NCBI RefSeq assembly: GCF_024623785.1
Contig: NZ_JANKBZ010000024.1
Coordinates: forward strand, 1 to 64,000
Direction of reading: 5' to 3'
DNA from: Archangium lipolyticum
GTDB lineage: Bacteria > Myxococcota > Myxococcia > Myxococcales > Myxococcaceae
DNA: 64,000 nucleotides
The notes under the pieces are model-generated. The model had not been told where the DNA came from. It saw nothing but the letters and a program-made list of their open reading frames with translations, and searched no databases. A program made the translations under genes and the position numbers. Position 1 is the first letter of the stretch, and each line of letters begins with the position of its first letter. This document shows positions 1 to 8,316 of the stretch, in pieces.

Positions 1-482
1 TCTCCTCGTGCGCAGCGCGCCGCTCCCAGCAACAGGTGGAAGAAGAACATCTCCAGCTCGCGCGAGAGGTCCACCGTCCGAGCCGCGCTCTGTTGCTGGA
101 TTCGCGCCAGTGATTGCGAGACGCCACCGGAGCGCTCGAACAACACACGGTAGTCATTGACCTTCGCGAGGAACAGCTCCTGCTCGTCGAAGATGGCGAA
201 CTCGAGCACGTGCCCGTCGTCGTACAGCACCTTGAGGCCATGTGCCGTCTCCCGCACGCGCAGGGCGATGCGGCTGGCCTCTGGCAGCCACGACACGTCC
301 TGGCGGAACTGCTCCTGCACTCCGGGGATGGTGATCACGAAGAAGTCGTGGTCCGACCACTCGTCCGGAGCGCGGCGCACCTCCGCCATGGAGCCCAGCG
401 CGACGAGCGCCAGGACGCGTGGATCGGCTTCCAGGCGGACCCGCAGGTTCTGGGTGAACTGGTGGTAGGCGTCCAGGTGCAT
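1..482 (-). CDS. Nucleotidyltransferase-like protein, 3' end outside the window
   Basis: Reading leftward from an ATG at 482 the frame stays open to the window edge, giving 160 residues without a stop. Near residue 30 the protein reads GSMAEVRRAPDEWSDHDFFV. The GS followed by a D-x-D pair matches the metal-binding strand of Pol-beta-type nucleotidyltransferases, as in aminoglycoside or lincosamide nucleotidyltransferases and MNT toxins. A second acidic patch (HVLEFAIFDEQELF) near residue 95 could supply the third carboxylate. The C-terminus is cut off, so the subfamily cannot be decided; antibiotic modification is only one option. The 94-bp gap to the next, divergent gene is the likely promoter region. 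Confidence 0.7.
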   Translation of the reverse strand, partial: MHLDAYHQFTQNLRVRLEADPRVLALVALGSMAEVRRAPDEWSDHDFFVITIPGVQEQFRQDVSWLPEASRIALRVRETAHGLKVLYDDGHVLEFAIFDEQELFLAKVNDYRVLFERSGGVSQSLARIQQQSAARTVDLSRELEMFFFHLLLGAARCARG

Positions 483-576
483 GGGAATGCTCCAGTGAGG
501 GAGGGCACTGGAGCATAGAAGTCATCCCTTCACCACACCGTCGAAGGCACCGTAGCCGCCAGGTAAGGTAGGTGGC

Positions 577-1431
577 ATGCCGCAGACGCCGTCCCTCCCC
601 TCCGCCCGAGACCTGGAGTTGCACGCGGCGGGCGCGCCGCCCGCGCCGAGGACGCTGCTGCAACCCGGAGGCGAGGCCCTGGCCATGCTGGCGCGCCGGG
701 GCTTCACCGCGACCGTGGCGCCGCTGGACCTGCCCTTCCCCGCCGACCTGGAGGCCCAGGCGGCCGAGCGGCTCGCCGAGCGGCTCGGCCACTACGCGTT
801 CCGCCTCTTCCTGCGTGGCGCCATCCTGCGCCGGGCCCCCTTCACGCCAGAGGAGGCCACGCGCTACGTGGATGTCGAGCAGGCCCGGGGCTTCGCGGAG
901 GAGCTGGTGGCGCTGGACCTGGCGGCGCGCGAGGACGGTGGGCGCTACCGGCTGCGCTACCCGGCGAACAACTTCGGCGGCACGCTGGAGTGGTACGTGG
1001 CACGCGAGCTGCGCGGGCGGCTGGGCTTCGACGTGGCGGCGGGCGTGAAGTTCCACGCGCGTGACGTGGGCGGCGACCTGGACGTGGTGGCCTCCGCTGA
1101 AGGCAAGCTGCTCTACCTGGAGATGAAGTCCTCGCCCCCCAAGCACCTGGCGCCGGACGAGGTGGGTGCCTTCTTCCGGCGCGTGCGCACGCTGCGTCCG
1201 CACCTGGCCGTCTTCGTCATGGACACCGCGCTGCGCCTGTCCGACAAGGTATTGCCGCTGCTCCAGGCCGAGCTGTCCACCCAACCCCCGCCCGAGCCCC
1301 GGCGCGTGGTGCGCGAGGTGTGGGCCCTCACCCCGTACCTCTACGTCGTCAACGCGCGGCAGGATCTGCTCGGCAACATCGGCGTGGCCATCGCGGAGGG
1401 CTTCCGCGCGCTCGCGCCGCCTCCTCCCTGA
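577..1431 (+). CDS. Orphan PD-(D/E)XK nuclease-fold protein
   Basis: A 284-residue cytoplasmic protein with no signal peptide or membrane segment. The N-terminal half is a helical, Ala/Leu-rich region that could hold a winged helix. Around residues 165-190 it reads GGDLDVVASAEGKLLYLEMK: an Asp on one strand and, about 14 residues later, E-x-K. That spacing is characteristic of the PD-(D/E)XK nuclease fold, with D, E and K as the expected metal and catalytic residues. The following strand (LAVFVMDT) also fits the fold. No partner methylase or helicase is adjacent, so a restriction or repair role is not supported by context. The fold call is inferred from motif spacing; the specific function is unknown. 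Confidence 0.7.
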   Translation: MPQTPSLPSARDLELHAAGAPPAPRTLLQPGGEALAMLARRGFTATVAPLDLPFPADLEAQAAERLAERLGHYAFRLFLRGAILRRAPFTPEEATRYVDVEQARGFAEELVALDLAAREDGGRYRLRYPANNFGGTLEWYVARELRGRLGFDVAAGVKFHARDVGGDLDVVASAEGKLLYLEMKSSPPKHLAPDEVGAFFRRVRTLRPHLAVFVMDTALRLSDKVLPLLQAELSTQPPPEPRRVVREVWALTPYLYVVNARQDLLGNIGVAIAEGFRALAPPPP

Positions 1432-1467
1432 GCGGCCGGCCGAATCGTAGGGGACAAGGCGTCGGCT

Positions 1468-1516
1468 GACACGTCGTTGGCGCTGGCTGACATGTCGGAA
1501 ACGCCGAGGACATGTC
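1468..1516. promoter_or_regulatory. Array of three GACATGTC-type palindromes
   Basis: GACACGTC at 1468-1475, GACATGTC at 1489-1496 and GACATGTC at 1509-1516; the last lies in a perfect 10-bp palindrome, GGACATGTCC. Start-to-start distances are 21 and 20 bp, about two helical turns, so dimers would bind the same DNA face. The array lies about 210-260 bp upstream of the diheme/LodA/LodB operon and is the best operator candidate for it. The binding protein is not identifiable from the sequence. Confidence 0.5.
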
Positions 1517-1588
1517 CTTTCCGTGGCCGCGGGCCCGGGAGAACCGTGGCCAGGAAAGGCCTGTTTCCCCTCTGGGCGCGAGCTCCGG

Positions 1589-1623
1589 GCAACAACCACG
1601 CTTATGACAGGCATGGTTGTTGC
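1589..1623. promoter_or_regulatory. Perfect 10-bp inverted repeat in the lod operon leader
   Basis: GCAACAACCA (1589-1598) and TGGTTGTTGC (1614-1623) pair perfectly around a 15-nt spacer. This is AT-richer than its surroundings and lies about 105 bp before the first operon start codon. It may be a regulator site or a leader hairpin; no T-tract follows, so it is not an obvious terminator. Confidence 0.45.
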
Positions 1624-1727
1624 TTGGACACTTCACCAGGGGGGCCACGCACCTTGATGAGGCACCGTCTTTTCGTCCCAAAGAAACATGGGTTCCCCGG
1701 GTCGCGTCCGCAACCACAGGAACAGAA

Positions 1728-3731
1728 ATGAAAATGTTCGCATTTCCTTCGTCGCGTCTCCGTCGAAGCTCCCTCCTCACCTTCGGCGTATTGCTGGCGG
1801 CCCTGCAGGCGTCGCCTGGCTTCGCACAACGCACTCTTCCCACACCTGCCCCCGCGCTCCCCACTGCTCCACCTGCAAAGCCGAGCGCCCTCAACAACGG
1901 CAGCGCGGCGGAAGCGTCCAAGTACTACAAGGAGCTCTCCGAGAAGCTGGGGTTTCTCACGCCAGCGACAATCGAAACACAGGCCAACCTGAAAGTGATG
2001 TTGGACTACCTCGGGTATCAGGCCCTCACCCCGGATGACATCGAATTCGCGACGCCAGAGTCGTTGATGGCGCCGGCCCCGCAGAAGCCAGGCAACATCT
2101 CTCAGGTGTTGTCTCCCGGGAGCAAGGTGTCGCTCCAGGCGGATACGGGCACGTTCTTCTCCCGCTGCAACAACTGCCAGCAGACCGTGAACAACGGTGC
2201 TCCGGACTCTGTCACCACCCACATCAACAACACGGCCTCCGCGCCCTTCGCCATCTTCGAGGTGGTCGACGCGGGCAACGGCAAGATCGCCCTCAAGGCG
2301 GACACCGGCAAGTTCGTGGCCCGGTGCAGGTTCTGCATCATCGGCGGGACCGCCCCGGACTTCGCGACGGTCCATGTGGCCGGACCGACACCGCCGGAGT
2401 TCGCCAAGTTCATCCCGGAGCTGCTGCCAAACGGAAAGATCGCCCTCAAGGCGGACACGGGGAAGTACATGAACCGGTGCCGCAACTGCTCACCCGGCGC
2501 CAGCACTCCCGACACGGTCGCGATCAACGCCACCGATCCCCGGAGCGATGCCACGGCCCAGTGGTCCGTCGTTTCGAGCAGCCCCGCCCCTACCCAGCGA
2601 GAGGGGGAGATCCTCGTCTCGCGCTTCTTCGCGCCGAAGATCGTCAACTTCGCTGTTCCTCCCGAGCAGCGAGAGATCGGCTGGCGCCGCCTGGTGCGCA
2701 TCAACGCGCGCCCCGGTTCCGAGGCGCAGAAGCACTTCGTGGAGAGCGCCTGGATCCTCTTCAATCACTTCACCAAACCCCCTACCCACAGCCCTTTTGG
2801 TGGCAGCAACGTGCCCGCCCAGGAAGTGAAGCCTTCCCCCTGGGGCAACGTGGTGGTCTCCACCACGCCGCCGTCGAAGAAGAATGGCTCCGTCAACACG
2901 CAGGTGGCCCTCGTCACCCACTGCCCGCCGTCCCGCCCCCAGTGCCAGGAGGAGAAGCTGAACAGCATCTACTGGTTGGACTTCGGCCCTTCGGACAAGG
3001 GCTCCAAGCTCTCCTACCAGCTCGATGCGTTCTTCGATGCCGGCGCCCTGGCGGGCGCCGCGCCCTACTTCGTCCCCAACGGGTGTGATACCTGCCATGG
3101 CTCCCTGCGCGGGAATGCCGTGCTCAACCACCTCGACACGGACCACTGGTTGGATCGCCTCACGGACGGGGACTTTCCCGCCCTCGCCAGGCCCGACGCT
3201 CCCGCCCCGCTCTTCGATGCCGGCAAGGATACCCGGTCGGCCCAGTACACCGCGGCCTTCGGAATCCTGCGCAAGCTGAACCAGGAGATCGCGACCATGC
3301 AGCAGCGCACGAATCCGAATGCCTTCCACCTCGCCGCCACCCGGAAGTGGTTGGACATGCACAAGAGCTCGGCGCAGCCGGAGCTGGATCTCGTCAAGCG
3401 CTCCGTCGACTTCTTCAACACCGGCCACCCCCTCAAGAAGGACCGCAAGCCGGCCAACGGCACACTGAACTGGACGGCGAGCGCCGAGGATCGGGAGCTG
3501 CTGGGTCTGATGAACAAGTATTGCTATCGCTGCCACGGAGCGATCCGCTTCGACGTCTTCAGCAAGGACATGGTCGCGGATCAGAGCAGCCCCATCCTCG
3601 ACCGGATCGATCCCAATCCCACCCAGCAGAAGATCCTCGGCTTCAAGATGCCGATCGATCGCGACATGGACCCCAAGGACAAGCAGCGCCTGCTCGAGCT
3701 CGTAGAGAAGCTGTACGACCAGACCCACTGA
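1728..3731 (+). CDS. Secreted diheme c-type protein with fascin/trefoil-like repeats
   Basis: A 667-residue exported protein. The ATG at 1728 gives a signal peptide (basic start, hydrophobic LLTFGVLLAALQ, cut near ASPGFAQ). Residues about 125-285 hold three beta-trefoil-type repeats built on 'K(I/V)(A/S)L(K/Q)ADTG', each followed by a Cys pair (CNNC, CRFC, CRNC). The C-terminal half has two CxxCH haem c motifs, CDTCH at residues 453-457 and CYRCH at 599-603. The gene is followed after 20 bp by the LodA-type quinoprotein and then LodB. This resembles the diheme-plus-CTQ partnership of quinohemoprotein amine dehydrogenase, so I infer that it takes electrons from LodA or anchors it. I know of no standard lod operon with such a subunit. 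Confidence 0.75.
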   Translation: MKMFAFPSSRLRRSSLLTFGVLLAALQASPGFAQRTLPTPAPALPTAPPAKPSALNNGSAAEASKYYKELSEKLGFLTPATIETQANLKVMLDYLGYQALTPDDIEFATPESLMAPAPQKPGNISQVLSPGSKVSLQADTGTFFSRCNNCQQTVNNGAPDSVTTHINNTASAPFAIFEVVDAGNGKIALKADTGKFVARCRFCIIGGTAPDFATVHVAGPTPPEFAKFIPELLPNGKIALKADTGKYMNRCRNCSPGASTPDTVAINATDPRSDATAQWSVVSSSPAPTQREGEILVSRFFAPKIVNFAVPPEQREIGWRRLVRINARPGSEAQKHFVESAWILFNHFTKPPTHSPFGGSNVPAQEVKPSPWGNVVVSTTPPSKKNGSVNTQVALVTHCPPSRPQCQEEKLNSIYWLDFGPSDKGSKLSYQLDAFFDAGALAGAAPYFVPNGCDTCHGSLRGNAVLNHLDTDHWLDRLTDGDFPALARPDAPAPLFDAGKDTRSAQYTAAFGILRKLNQEIATMQQRTNPNAFHLAATRKWLDMHKSSAQPELDLVKRSVDFFNTGHPLKKDRKPANGTLNWTASAEDRELLGLMNKYCYRCHGAIRFDVFSKDMVADQSSPILDRIDPNPTQQKILGFKMPIDRDMDPKDKQRLLELVEKLYDQTH

Positions 3732-3751
3732 TTCCCGGAGGAGCACACGTC

Positions 3752-5998
3752 ATGACCCGATTCTTCAGAATCCACCCCGCCGTGGGCGTTGCGCGTGTCG
3801 GCAACTCCCCTGATGAGTTCTTCGTCGGTCCCGAGCGGCCCGGAGAGCCCCCCAACTTCGACCTGGCCCAGAAGAAGTTCCGGCCCTTCAAGGACAGCCA
3901 GGGCCGCATCAAGCGGCAGGCGGCCCGCTTCCGCGTCTTCGAGTACGAGCAGAAGAACGGGGTGATCTTCCCCGTGCGCGAGGTGACCGCGGGCGGTAAC
4001 GGCGTCGTCAGCATCAAATGGAAGGTTCACCTGGCCAACCGCAAGGCGGCCTTCTTCACGTTCGACGGGCAGGATGGCGCGGACGGCAACTGGAAGGGTC
4101 CAGAGCCGGAGGAGGGCCAGCCTCGGGTCAACCTGCGCAATGCCCATGTCAAGGGCGCGGCCGAGCGGGAGCGGTTGCTCGTCATCGATCCTGGGCTCAA
4201 GACCGTCTCGGGCCGCAACCAGCCGCCCGTGCCCTTCACCAATACCAAGACCCACATTCCCATCGCCACGCTGGGAGAGCTGCGCACGGATGAGAATGGC
4301 AACCTGCTCGTGCTGGGCGGGCTGGGGCAGGCCAACGTGCTCCCCCAGGGCAAGCTCATCGACGACTACGTGAACAACGATCACTGGTTCGATGACATGT
4401 CGGATGGCCCGGTGAGCGCCGAGGTCACCTACACGGAGGGAGGCACGACCCAGACGGCGACGCTGGAGGGGGCCACCGGCTCCTGGGTGCTGGTGGGCCC
4501 GCCGGACTTCGCGCCCTCGGTGAGCAACGTCGTGCGCCTCATCGACACCATGTGGGACGTGGCGGTGCGCTTCCCCCAGGTGGACCTGTTCGAGACGGAC
4601 GGCCTCTTCAGCCAGGGCCTGCTCGCCCGGCTCAGGCAGCAGCGGAAGGACTGGGATGAGCCGACGAAGTCCTTCAAGACGTACAAGCCCTCCTTCCGGC
4701 TGGAGATCTACCCGATTCTCGACCGCGCCCTGCAACACCGGCATGTCCACAACCCCGAGGCTTCCAAGGCCTTCCACGGAACCTTCGCGGGCATCGAGCT
4801 GGACCTGGGAACGGTGAGCTCCACCAAGGGCAAGCGCCTGCGCAAGACGATCTTCAACTACATGCGCGATCCCTCCAACAACAACAACGAACCCCTGCTG
4901 ATGCCCAAGGGACTGGGCGACAACTACTCGGACTTCGAGGGGCCCAGGCCGGGCTACTTCATGACCCTCACGAGCGTGCAGTACGCACTGCTCAAGCGGT
5001 GGTCCGAGGGGGCGTTCGAGGAGGACTGGAACGAGCTGGCGCACAAGACCATCGATCCGGCCATCACCGCCGAAGGGCTGGAGCGGGCCGCGCTGGAGAA
5101 CAGCGTGGGAGGCCCCTTCTTCCCCGGCATCGACTGCAGTTGGATGGTGCGCCTGCCCGAGCTGTACGCTTCACCCTTCCGCATCAAGCACTCGGGGGTG
5201 GCGTTCCCCAACACCGCCAGACTCCCCATCGGCCCGGGGTTCTTCTCCCAGCAGATGGCGCTGCCCTGGCAGGCGGACTTCTTCCAGTGCAAGAAGCAGT
5301 TCTTCCCCCAGGCGCATGTCAAATACGAGGGCGAGGGCATGTACCACATGTGGTGGTCCGCCCACCGCCCAGATGACGTCTACGAGAAGAAGGGGGACTT
5401 CCAGATGGTCTCCTGGACTCGCACGCTGGAGACGGTTGCCGCGGTCGAGGCGAAGAAACCGGAGCTGCAGAAGAGCGCGACCGAGGATGTGCCCGCCCTC
5501 GACCTGGCCATGTACATCCAGATGCTGAGGAACTGGCCGCAGCTCGGCTTCGTCATCAGCGAGGGAGACGCTCACTTCGAGACCCAGGAGCGCAGCGCCC
5601 CGACAGGGATTGCCGCCGTACGCAACGCGACCCGGATCCGGCTCAAGTCCTGGAAGACGGACTACCTGCAGCGCACCGACGCGGCTCAAGGCGTCACCAC
5701 CTCGACCAGCGGAGCCGGCACGGAGTGGCTCGTGGAGTGGGTGGGCAACAACACGCTCAGGCTCAAGTCGTCGAAGGGAGACTACCTGCAGCGCACCGAC
5801 GCGGCTCAAGGCGTCACCACCGGAGCCACCGGGGTCAACACGGTGTGGATCATCGAGGCCAACACCGACAAGTTCACGTTGAAGTCCTCGAAGGGCGACT
5901 GCCTGCACCGGCCCGATGCGGCTCCCAGTGTCACCACCTGGGGCGAGGGCATTGGCAACCTGTGGCACATCGAAGTGCTGGCGCCCACCAAGGTCTAG
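3752..5998 (+). CDS. LodA-type CTQ amino-acid oxidase/dehydrogenase with C-terminal trefoil domain
   Basis: A 748-residue protein; the start is set by CCCGGAGG about 10 bp upstream of the ATG. The N-terminus (RIHPAVGVARVGNSPDEFF) is the signature of the LodA family (L-lysine epsilon-oxidase, glycine oxidase GoxA), enzymes with a cysteine tryptophylquinone cofactor made from their own Cys and Trp. Family-typical segments are FPGIDCSW (Cys462), LPWQADFFQC (Trp506, Cys513) and MWWSAHRPDDV (Trp534/535); which pair forms CTQ needs an alignment. There is no signal peptide, as is usual for LodA. Residues about 625-748 are an extra module of three trefoil repeats with the motif '(L/R)LKS(S/W)K(G/T)D(Y/C)L', matching the style of the upstream protein. 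Substrate not predictable. Confidence 0.88.
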   Translation: MTRFFRIHPAVGVARVGNSPDEFFVGPERPGEPPNFDLAQKKFRPFKDSQGRIKRQAARFRVFEYEQKNGVIFPVREVTAGGNGVVSIKWKVHLANRKAAFFTFDGQDGADGNWKGPEPEEGQPRVNLRNAHVKGAAERERLLVIDPGLKTVSGRNQPPVPFTNTKTHIPIATLGELRTDENGNLLVLGGLGQANVLPQGKLIDDYVNNDHWFDDMSDGPVSAEVTYTEGGTTQTATLEGATGSWVLVGPPDFAPSVSNVVRLIDTMWDVAVRFPQVDLFETDGLFSQGLLARLRQQRKDWDEPTKSFKTYKPSFRLEIYPILDRALQHRHVHNPEASKAFHGTFAGIELDLGTVSSTKGKRLRKTIFNYMRDPSNNNNEPLLMPKGLGDNYSDFEGPRPGYFMTLTSVQYALLKRWSEGAFEEDWNELAHKTIDPAITAEGLERAALENSVGGPFFPGIDCSWMVRLPELYASPFRIKHSGVAFPNTARLPIGPGFFSQQMALPWQADFFQCKKQFFPQAHVKYEGEGMYHMWWSAHRPDDVYEKKGDFQMVSWTRTLETVAAVEAKKPELQKSATEDVPALDLAMYIQMLRNWPQLGFVISEGDAHFETQERSAPTGIAAVRNATRIRLKSWKTDYLQRTDAAQGVTTSTSGAGTEWLVEWVGNNTLRLKSSKGDYLQRTDAAQGVTTGATGVNTVWIIEANTDKFTLKSSKGDCLHRPDAAPSVTTWGEGIGNLWHIEVLAPTKV
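5661..5820 (+). repeat. Exact 40-bp direct repeat within the LodA trefoil domain
   Basis: The 40 bases at 5661-5700 recur exactly at 5781-5820, a 120-bp period equal to one trefoil repeat (encoding DYLQRTDAAQGVTT). Identity at wobble positions points to recent duplication or gene conversion of the module rather than old divergence. Confidence 0.85.
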
Positions 5999-6005
5999 AA
6001 CCCTC

Positions 6006-7169
6006 ATGACCCTCCATCCCACCTCCACCCCAGCGGATCCGATGAACCCCATTTCCTCCGACGCGCGGGACTCGCGAGCCTCCTATGGAGTCGTGGTGGT
6101 GGGAGGCGGCGTAGCGGGCCTGAGTGCCGCCCTCACCCTGGTGAGGGCGGGCGTGTCCGCCTGCGTGCTGGAACGCACGGACTACTCACCCTGGCGCCCC
6201 GGGGAGACCCTCTCCCCGGTGGCCTACGCCGAGCTCCGGCAATTGCTGGCACCCGAGCCCTTGGAGACAGAGGGGTTCCTGGCATCGCATGGCCTGGAAG
6301 CCATCTGGGGCTCGGAGCAGCCTCACCACCACTCCTTCCTCACCAACCCCTACGGGGGCGGCTGGCATGTGGAACGCCGGCACCTGGATGCGCTGTTGGC
6401 CCGCCGCGCCCAGGCCCTCCAGGTGCCGCTGTGGCAGCGAACTTGTGTCACCCACCTGGAGCGTGAGGGGCACGGGTGGCGGGTACTGGCCAGCACGCCC
6501 CAGGGCCCGCTGGAGCTGCGATGCGAGGCCCTGGTGGATGCGACCGGGCGCTCGGCCCAGGTGGCACGGCACTGTGGCGTGCGGCGCCACGACCGGGATG
6601 CGCTGTGCAGCGTGTCGGCGATCGTGGACAGGCCGCCGGGCTTCCAGGAGCAGCAACTGGTGGTGGAGGCCACGTCCCTGGGCTGGTGGTACGCCGCGCC
6701 GCTGCCCCAGGGGCGCCTCATTCTCACGCTGATGAGCGACATGGATGTGTTGACGCGCCACGGTGCCTTCCAACCCGCGGGATGGAGCGCGCTCTTCACC
6801 ACCACCCGGCACCTGGCCGACAAGGTGGGCCAGCTCCCGGCGGTGGGGCGGCTGCATGTCCGCCGCTGCGAGACGAGCAGTCTGGAGCAGGCGGCGGGGG
6901 CGGACTGGGTGGCGGTGGGGGACGCCGCGGCCATGTGGGATCCGCTCTCCTCGAGCGGCATCCTCAAGGGGCTGCGCACCGGGCGCGAAGCGGCGCGTGC
7001 CCTGTGTGCCACGCTGGGAGGAGATGGCGGAGCACTGAAGCAGTACGCCCAGCGGCGGACGGAGGAGTTCAACCGCTACCTGTCCGCGCGCCAGTCCCAC
7101 TACGCCCTGGAGCAACGCTGGGCGGGAGAGGAGTTCTGGCGGCGCCGGGTGGAAGCAACGGAGGTGTGA
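6006..7169 (+). CDS. LodB-type FAD-dependent oxidoreductase (CTQ maturation)
   Basis: A 387-residue flavoprotein. The Rossmann FAD motif VVVVGGGVAGLSAALTLVRA lies at residues about 25-45, with the acidic ribose-binding ER shortly after. The motif WVAVGDAAAMWDPLSSSG near residue 305 is the second FAD site of the group 2 monooxygenase/halogenase-like flavoproteins to which LodB belongs. LodB-type enzymes are needed to build the CTQ cofactor of LodA, which fits the position 7 bp after the lodA-like gene. There is no clear Shine-Dalgarno before the ATG, so translation probably depends on coupling. An alternative start is at 6042. The order diheme protein, LodA, LodB suggests one transcript. Confidence 0.85.
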   Translation: MTLHPTSTPADPMNPISSDARDSRASYGVVVVGGGVAGLSAALTLVRAGVSACVLERTDYSPWRPGETLSPVAYAELRQLLAPEPLETEGFLASHGLEAIWGSEQPHHHSFLTNPYGGGWHVERRHLDALLARRAQALQVPLWQRTCVTHLEREGHGWRVLASTPQGPLELRCEALVDATGRSAQVARHCGVRRHDRDALCSVSAIVDRPPGFQEQQLVVEATSLGWWYAAPLPQGRLILTLMSDMDVLTRHGAFQPAGWSALFTTTRHLADKVGQLPAVGRLHVRRCETSSLEQAAGADWVAVGDAAAMWDPLSSSGILKGLRTGREAARALCATLGGDGGALKQYAQRRTEEFNRYLSARQSHYALEQRWAGEEFWRRRVEATEV

Positions 7170-7239
7170 GCTGGGAGAACCCAACAGGACCCATCATGCG
7201 CCTTGACTCAAGGGGTCAAATCCGCTCCCCTGTGCACGC

Positions 7240-8025
7240 GTGAAGCGCGCATGCACGAAGGGGCAGCTCTTGGCGAACGAGAAGACAGACAAGGACGGTG
7301 GGACGGGGCCATTCCAGCTCGGCAGGAGCTACGACGGGGTAGGGCCCGACCTGGGGAGCCTCCACGAGGCGCGGCATGAGGGCACGGGCAGGGCGGCACT
7401 GACACTGCTGCCCAGCGAGCGCGTGGACTGGCAACCCGAGGGTCCCTGGCGGGTACGGCTCTCCTGCGAGCCGGAGACCCCCTCGGTGACGCTGGAGGTG
7501 GAGCAGGCGCCCGCCTCGGCTCAGGTGAAGGAGCTGGCGGACATCCTCGTGCTGATGACCGCCGCGGTCGAACGCGTGGAGGACAATCCCCAGGTGCAGG
7601 CCCACCTCGCGCGAGGCCGGGTCAGCCCCTGGGAGCGCTGGGGCCCGCGAGCCGTCGCGGCCCTCGCCGTGCTCGCATTGGGCCTGGGTGTCTGGCCGCA
7701 TCTGGCGCGCGCTCCCGAACGCCTGGAGCCCACCTCGATTGGCGTGGACTCCGGGAGACCGTCACAGAGCGATGCACCGGGGTTGATCAACACGGATGAT
7801 TCACAGGCAGCGCCCATCACCTACCCGCTGCCCTGGGAGCCCTTCCGCAACCAGGCGAAGGCTCCCTGCCGGACCAAATCGGGTGAGGTCGAGATCAACG
7901 GAGGTTGCTGGGTGGCGCTCGAACGGCGACCGCCTTGCACCGATATCCAGGCCGAGTACCAGGGCAAGTGCTACATGCCCGTCTCGAAGGACCGGGGCCG
8001 TCCGCCCCAGTCCGTCGACCCCTGA
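7240..8025 (+). CDS. Single-pass membrane protein resembling the tail of myxobacterial Ser/Thr kinases
   Basis: A 261-residue protein from a GTG start; no strong Shine-Dalgarno is visible, so a start a few codons later is possible. The N-terminal part (FQLGRSYDGVGPDLGSLHEA) looks like a degenerate first strand and glycine loop of a kinase N-lobe, but no catalytic HRD or DFG motif follows. One membrane segment (AVAALAVLALGLGVW) lies near residues 147-162. The outer C-terminus has four cysteines in PCRTKSG...GGCW and PPC...GKCYMPV, a tail seen on many myxobacterial Hanks kinases as I recall them. It is best called a kinase-derived protein without catalytic activity; function unknown. Confidence 0.65.
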   Translation: MKRACTKGQLLANEKTDKDGGTGPFQLGRSYDGVGPDLGSLHEARHEGTGRAALTLLPSERVDWQPEGPWRVRLSCEPETPSVTLEVEQAPASAQVKELADILVLMTAAVERVEDNPQVQAHLARGRVSPWERWGPRAVAALAVLALGLGVWPHLARAPERLEPTSIGVDSGRPSQSDAPGLINTDDSQAAPITYPLPWEPFRNQAKAPCRTKSGEVEINGGCWVALERRPPCTDIQAEYQGKCYMPVSKDRGRPPQSVDP

Positions 8026-8043
8026 GCACGCGGGGAAGCGGGC

Positions 8044-8295
8044 TCACTCGACCGTGCAGGTGTCATCGCAGAGGCAAGCGCTCCCGGAGCGATGGCATTT
8101 GATGATGCAGGTGCACTCCGAATCGAGGCAGTAGTTCGAACAGATCAAGGAAGCGGCCTCCGCCTCCCTGGTGGAAAGTCCTCCCACGACGCCTCCGACC
8201 ACGACGCCCAGGACAAAGACAACCTTCACGATTCCCTTGCGCACGATGACCTCCTTCACGATGGACTGCACGGGTGGCGAGCTCATCTCATCCAC
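8044..8295 (-). CDS. Small secreted or anchored Cys-rich protein
   Basis: An 83-residue protein (a shorter start exists at Met4). It has a basic N-terminus, a hydrophobic segment (VVFVLGVVVGGVVGGL, about residues 25-42) and a probable cleavage site after EAEA. The remaining 35 residues contain eight cysteines, consistent with four disulfides in an exported mini-protein. It converges on the preceding gene with an 18-bp gap. I recognise no family. A second Cys-rich short protein of similar plan lies at 22939-23112, which supports both being real. Confidence 0.6.
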   Translation of the reverse strand: MDEMSSPPVQSIVKEVIVRKGIVKVVFVLGVVVGGVVGGLSTREAEAASLICSNYCLDSECTCIIKCHRSGSACLCDDTCTVE

Positions 8296-8316
8296 CCCCT
8301 GCTATTACTTCACTTC

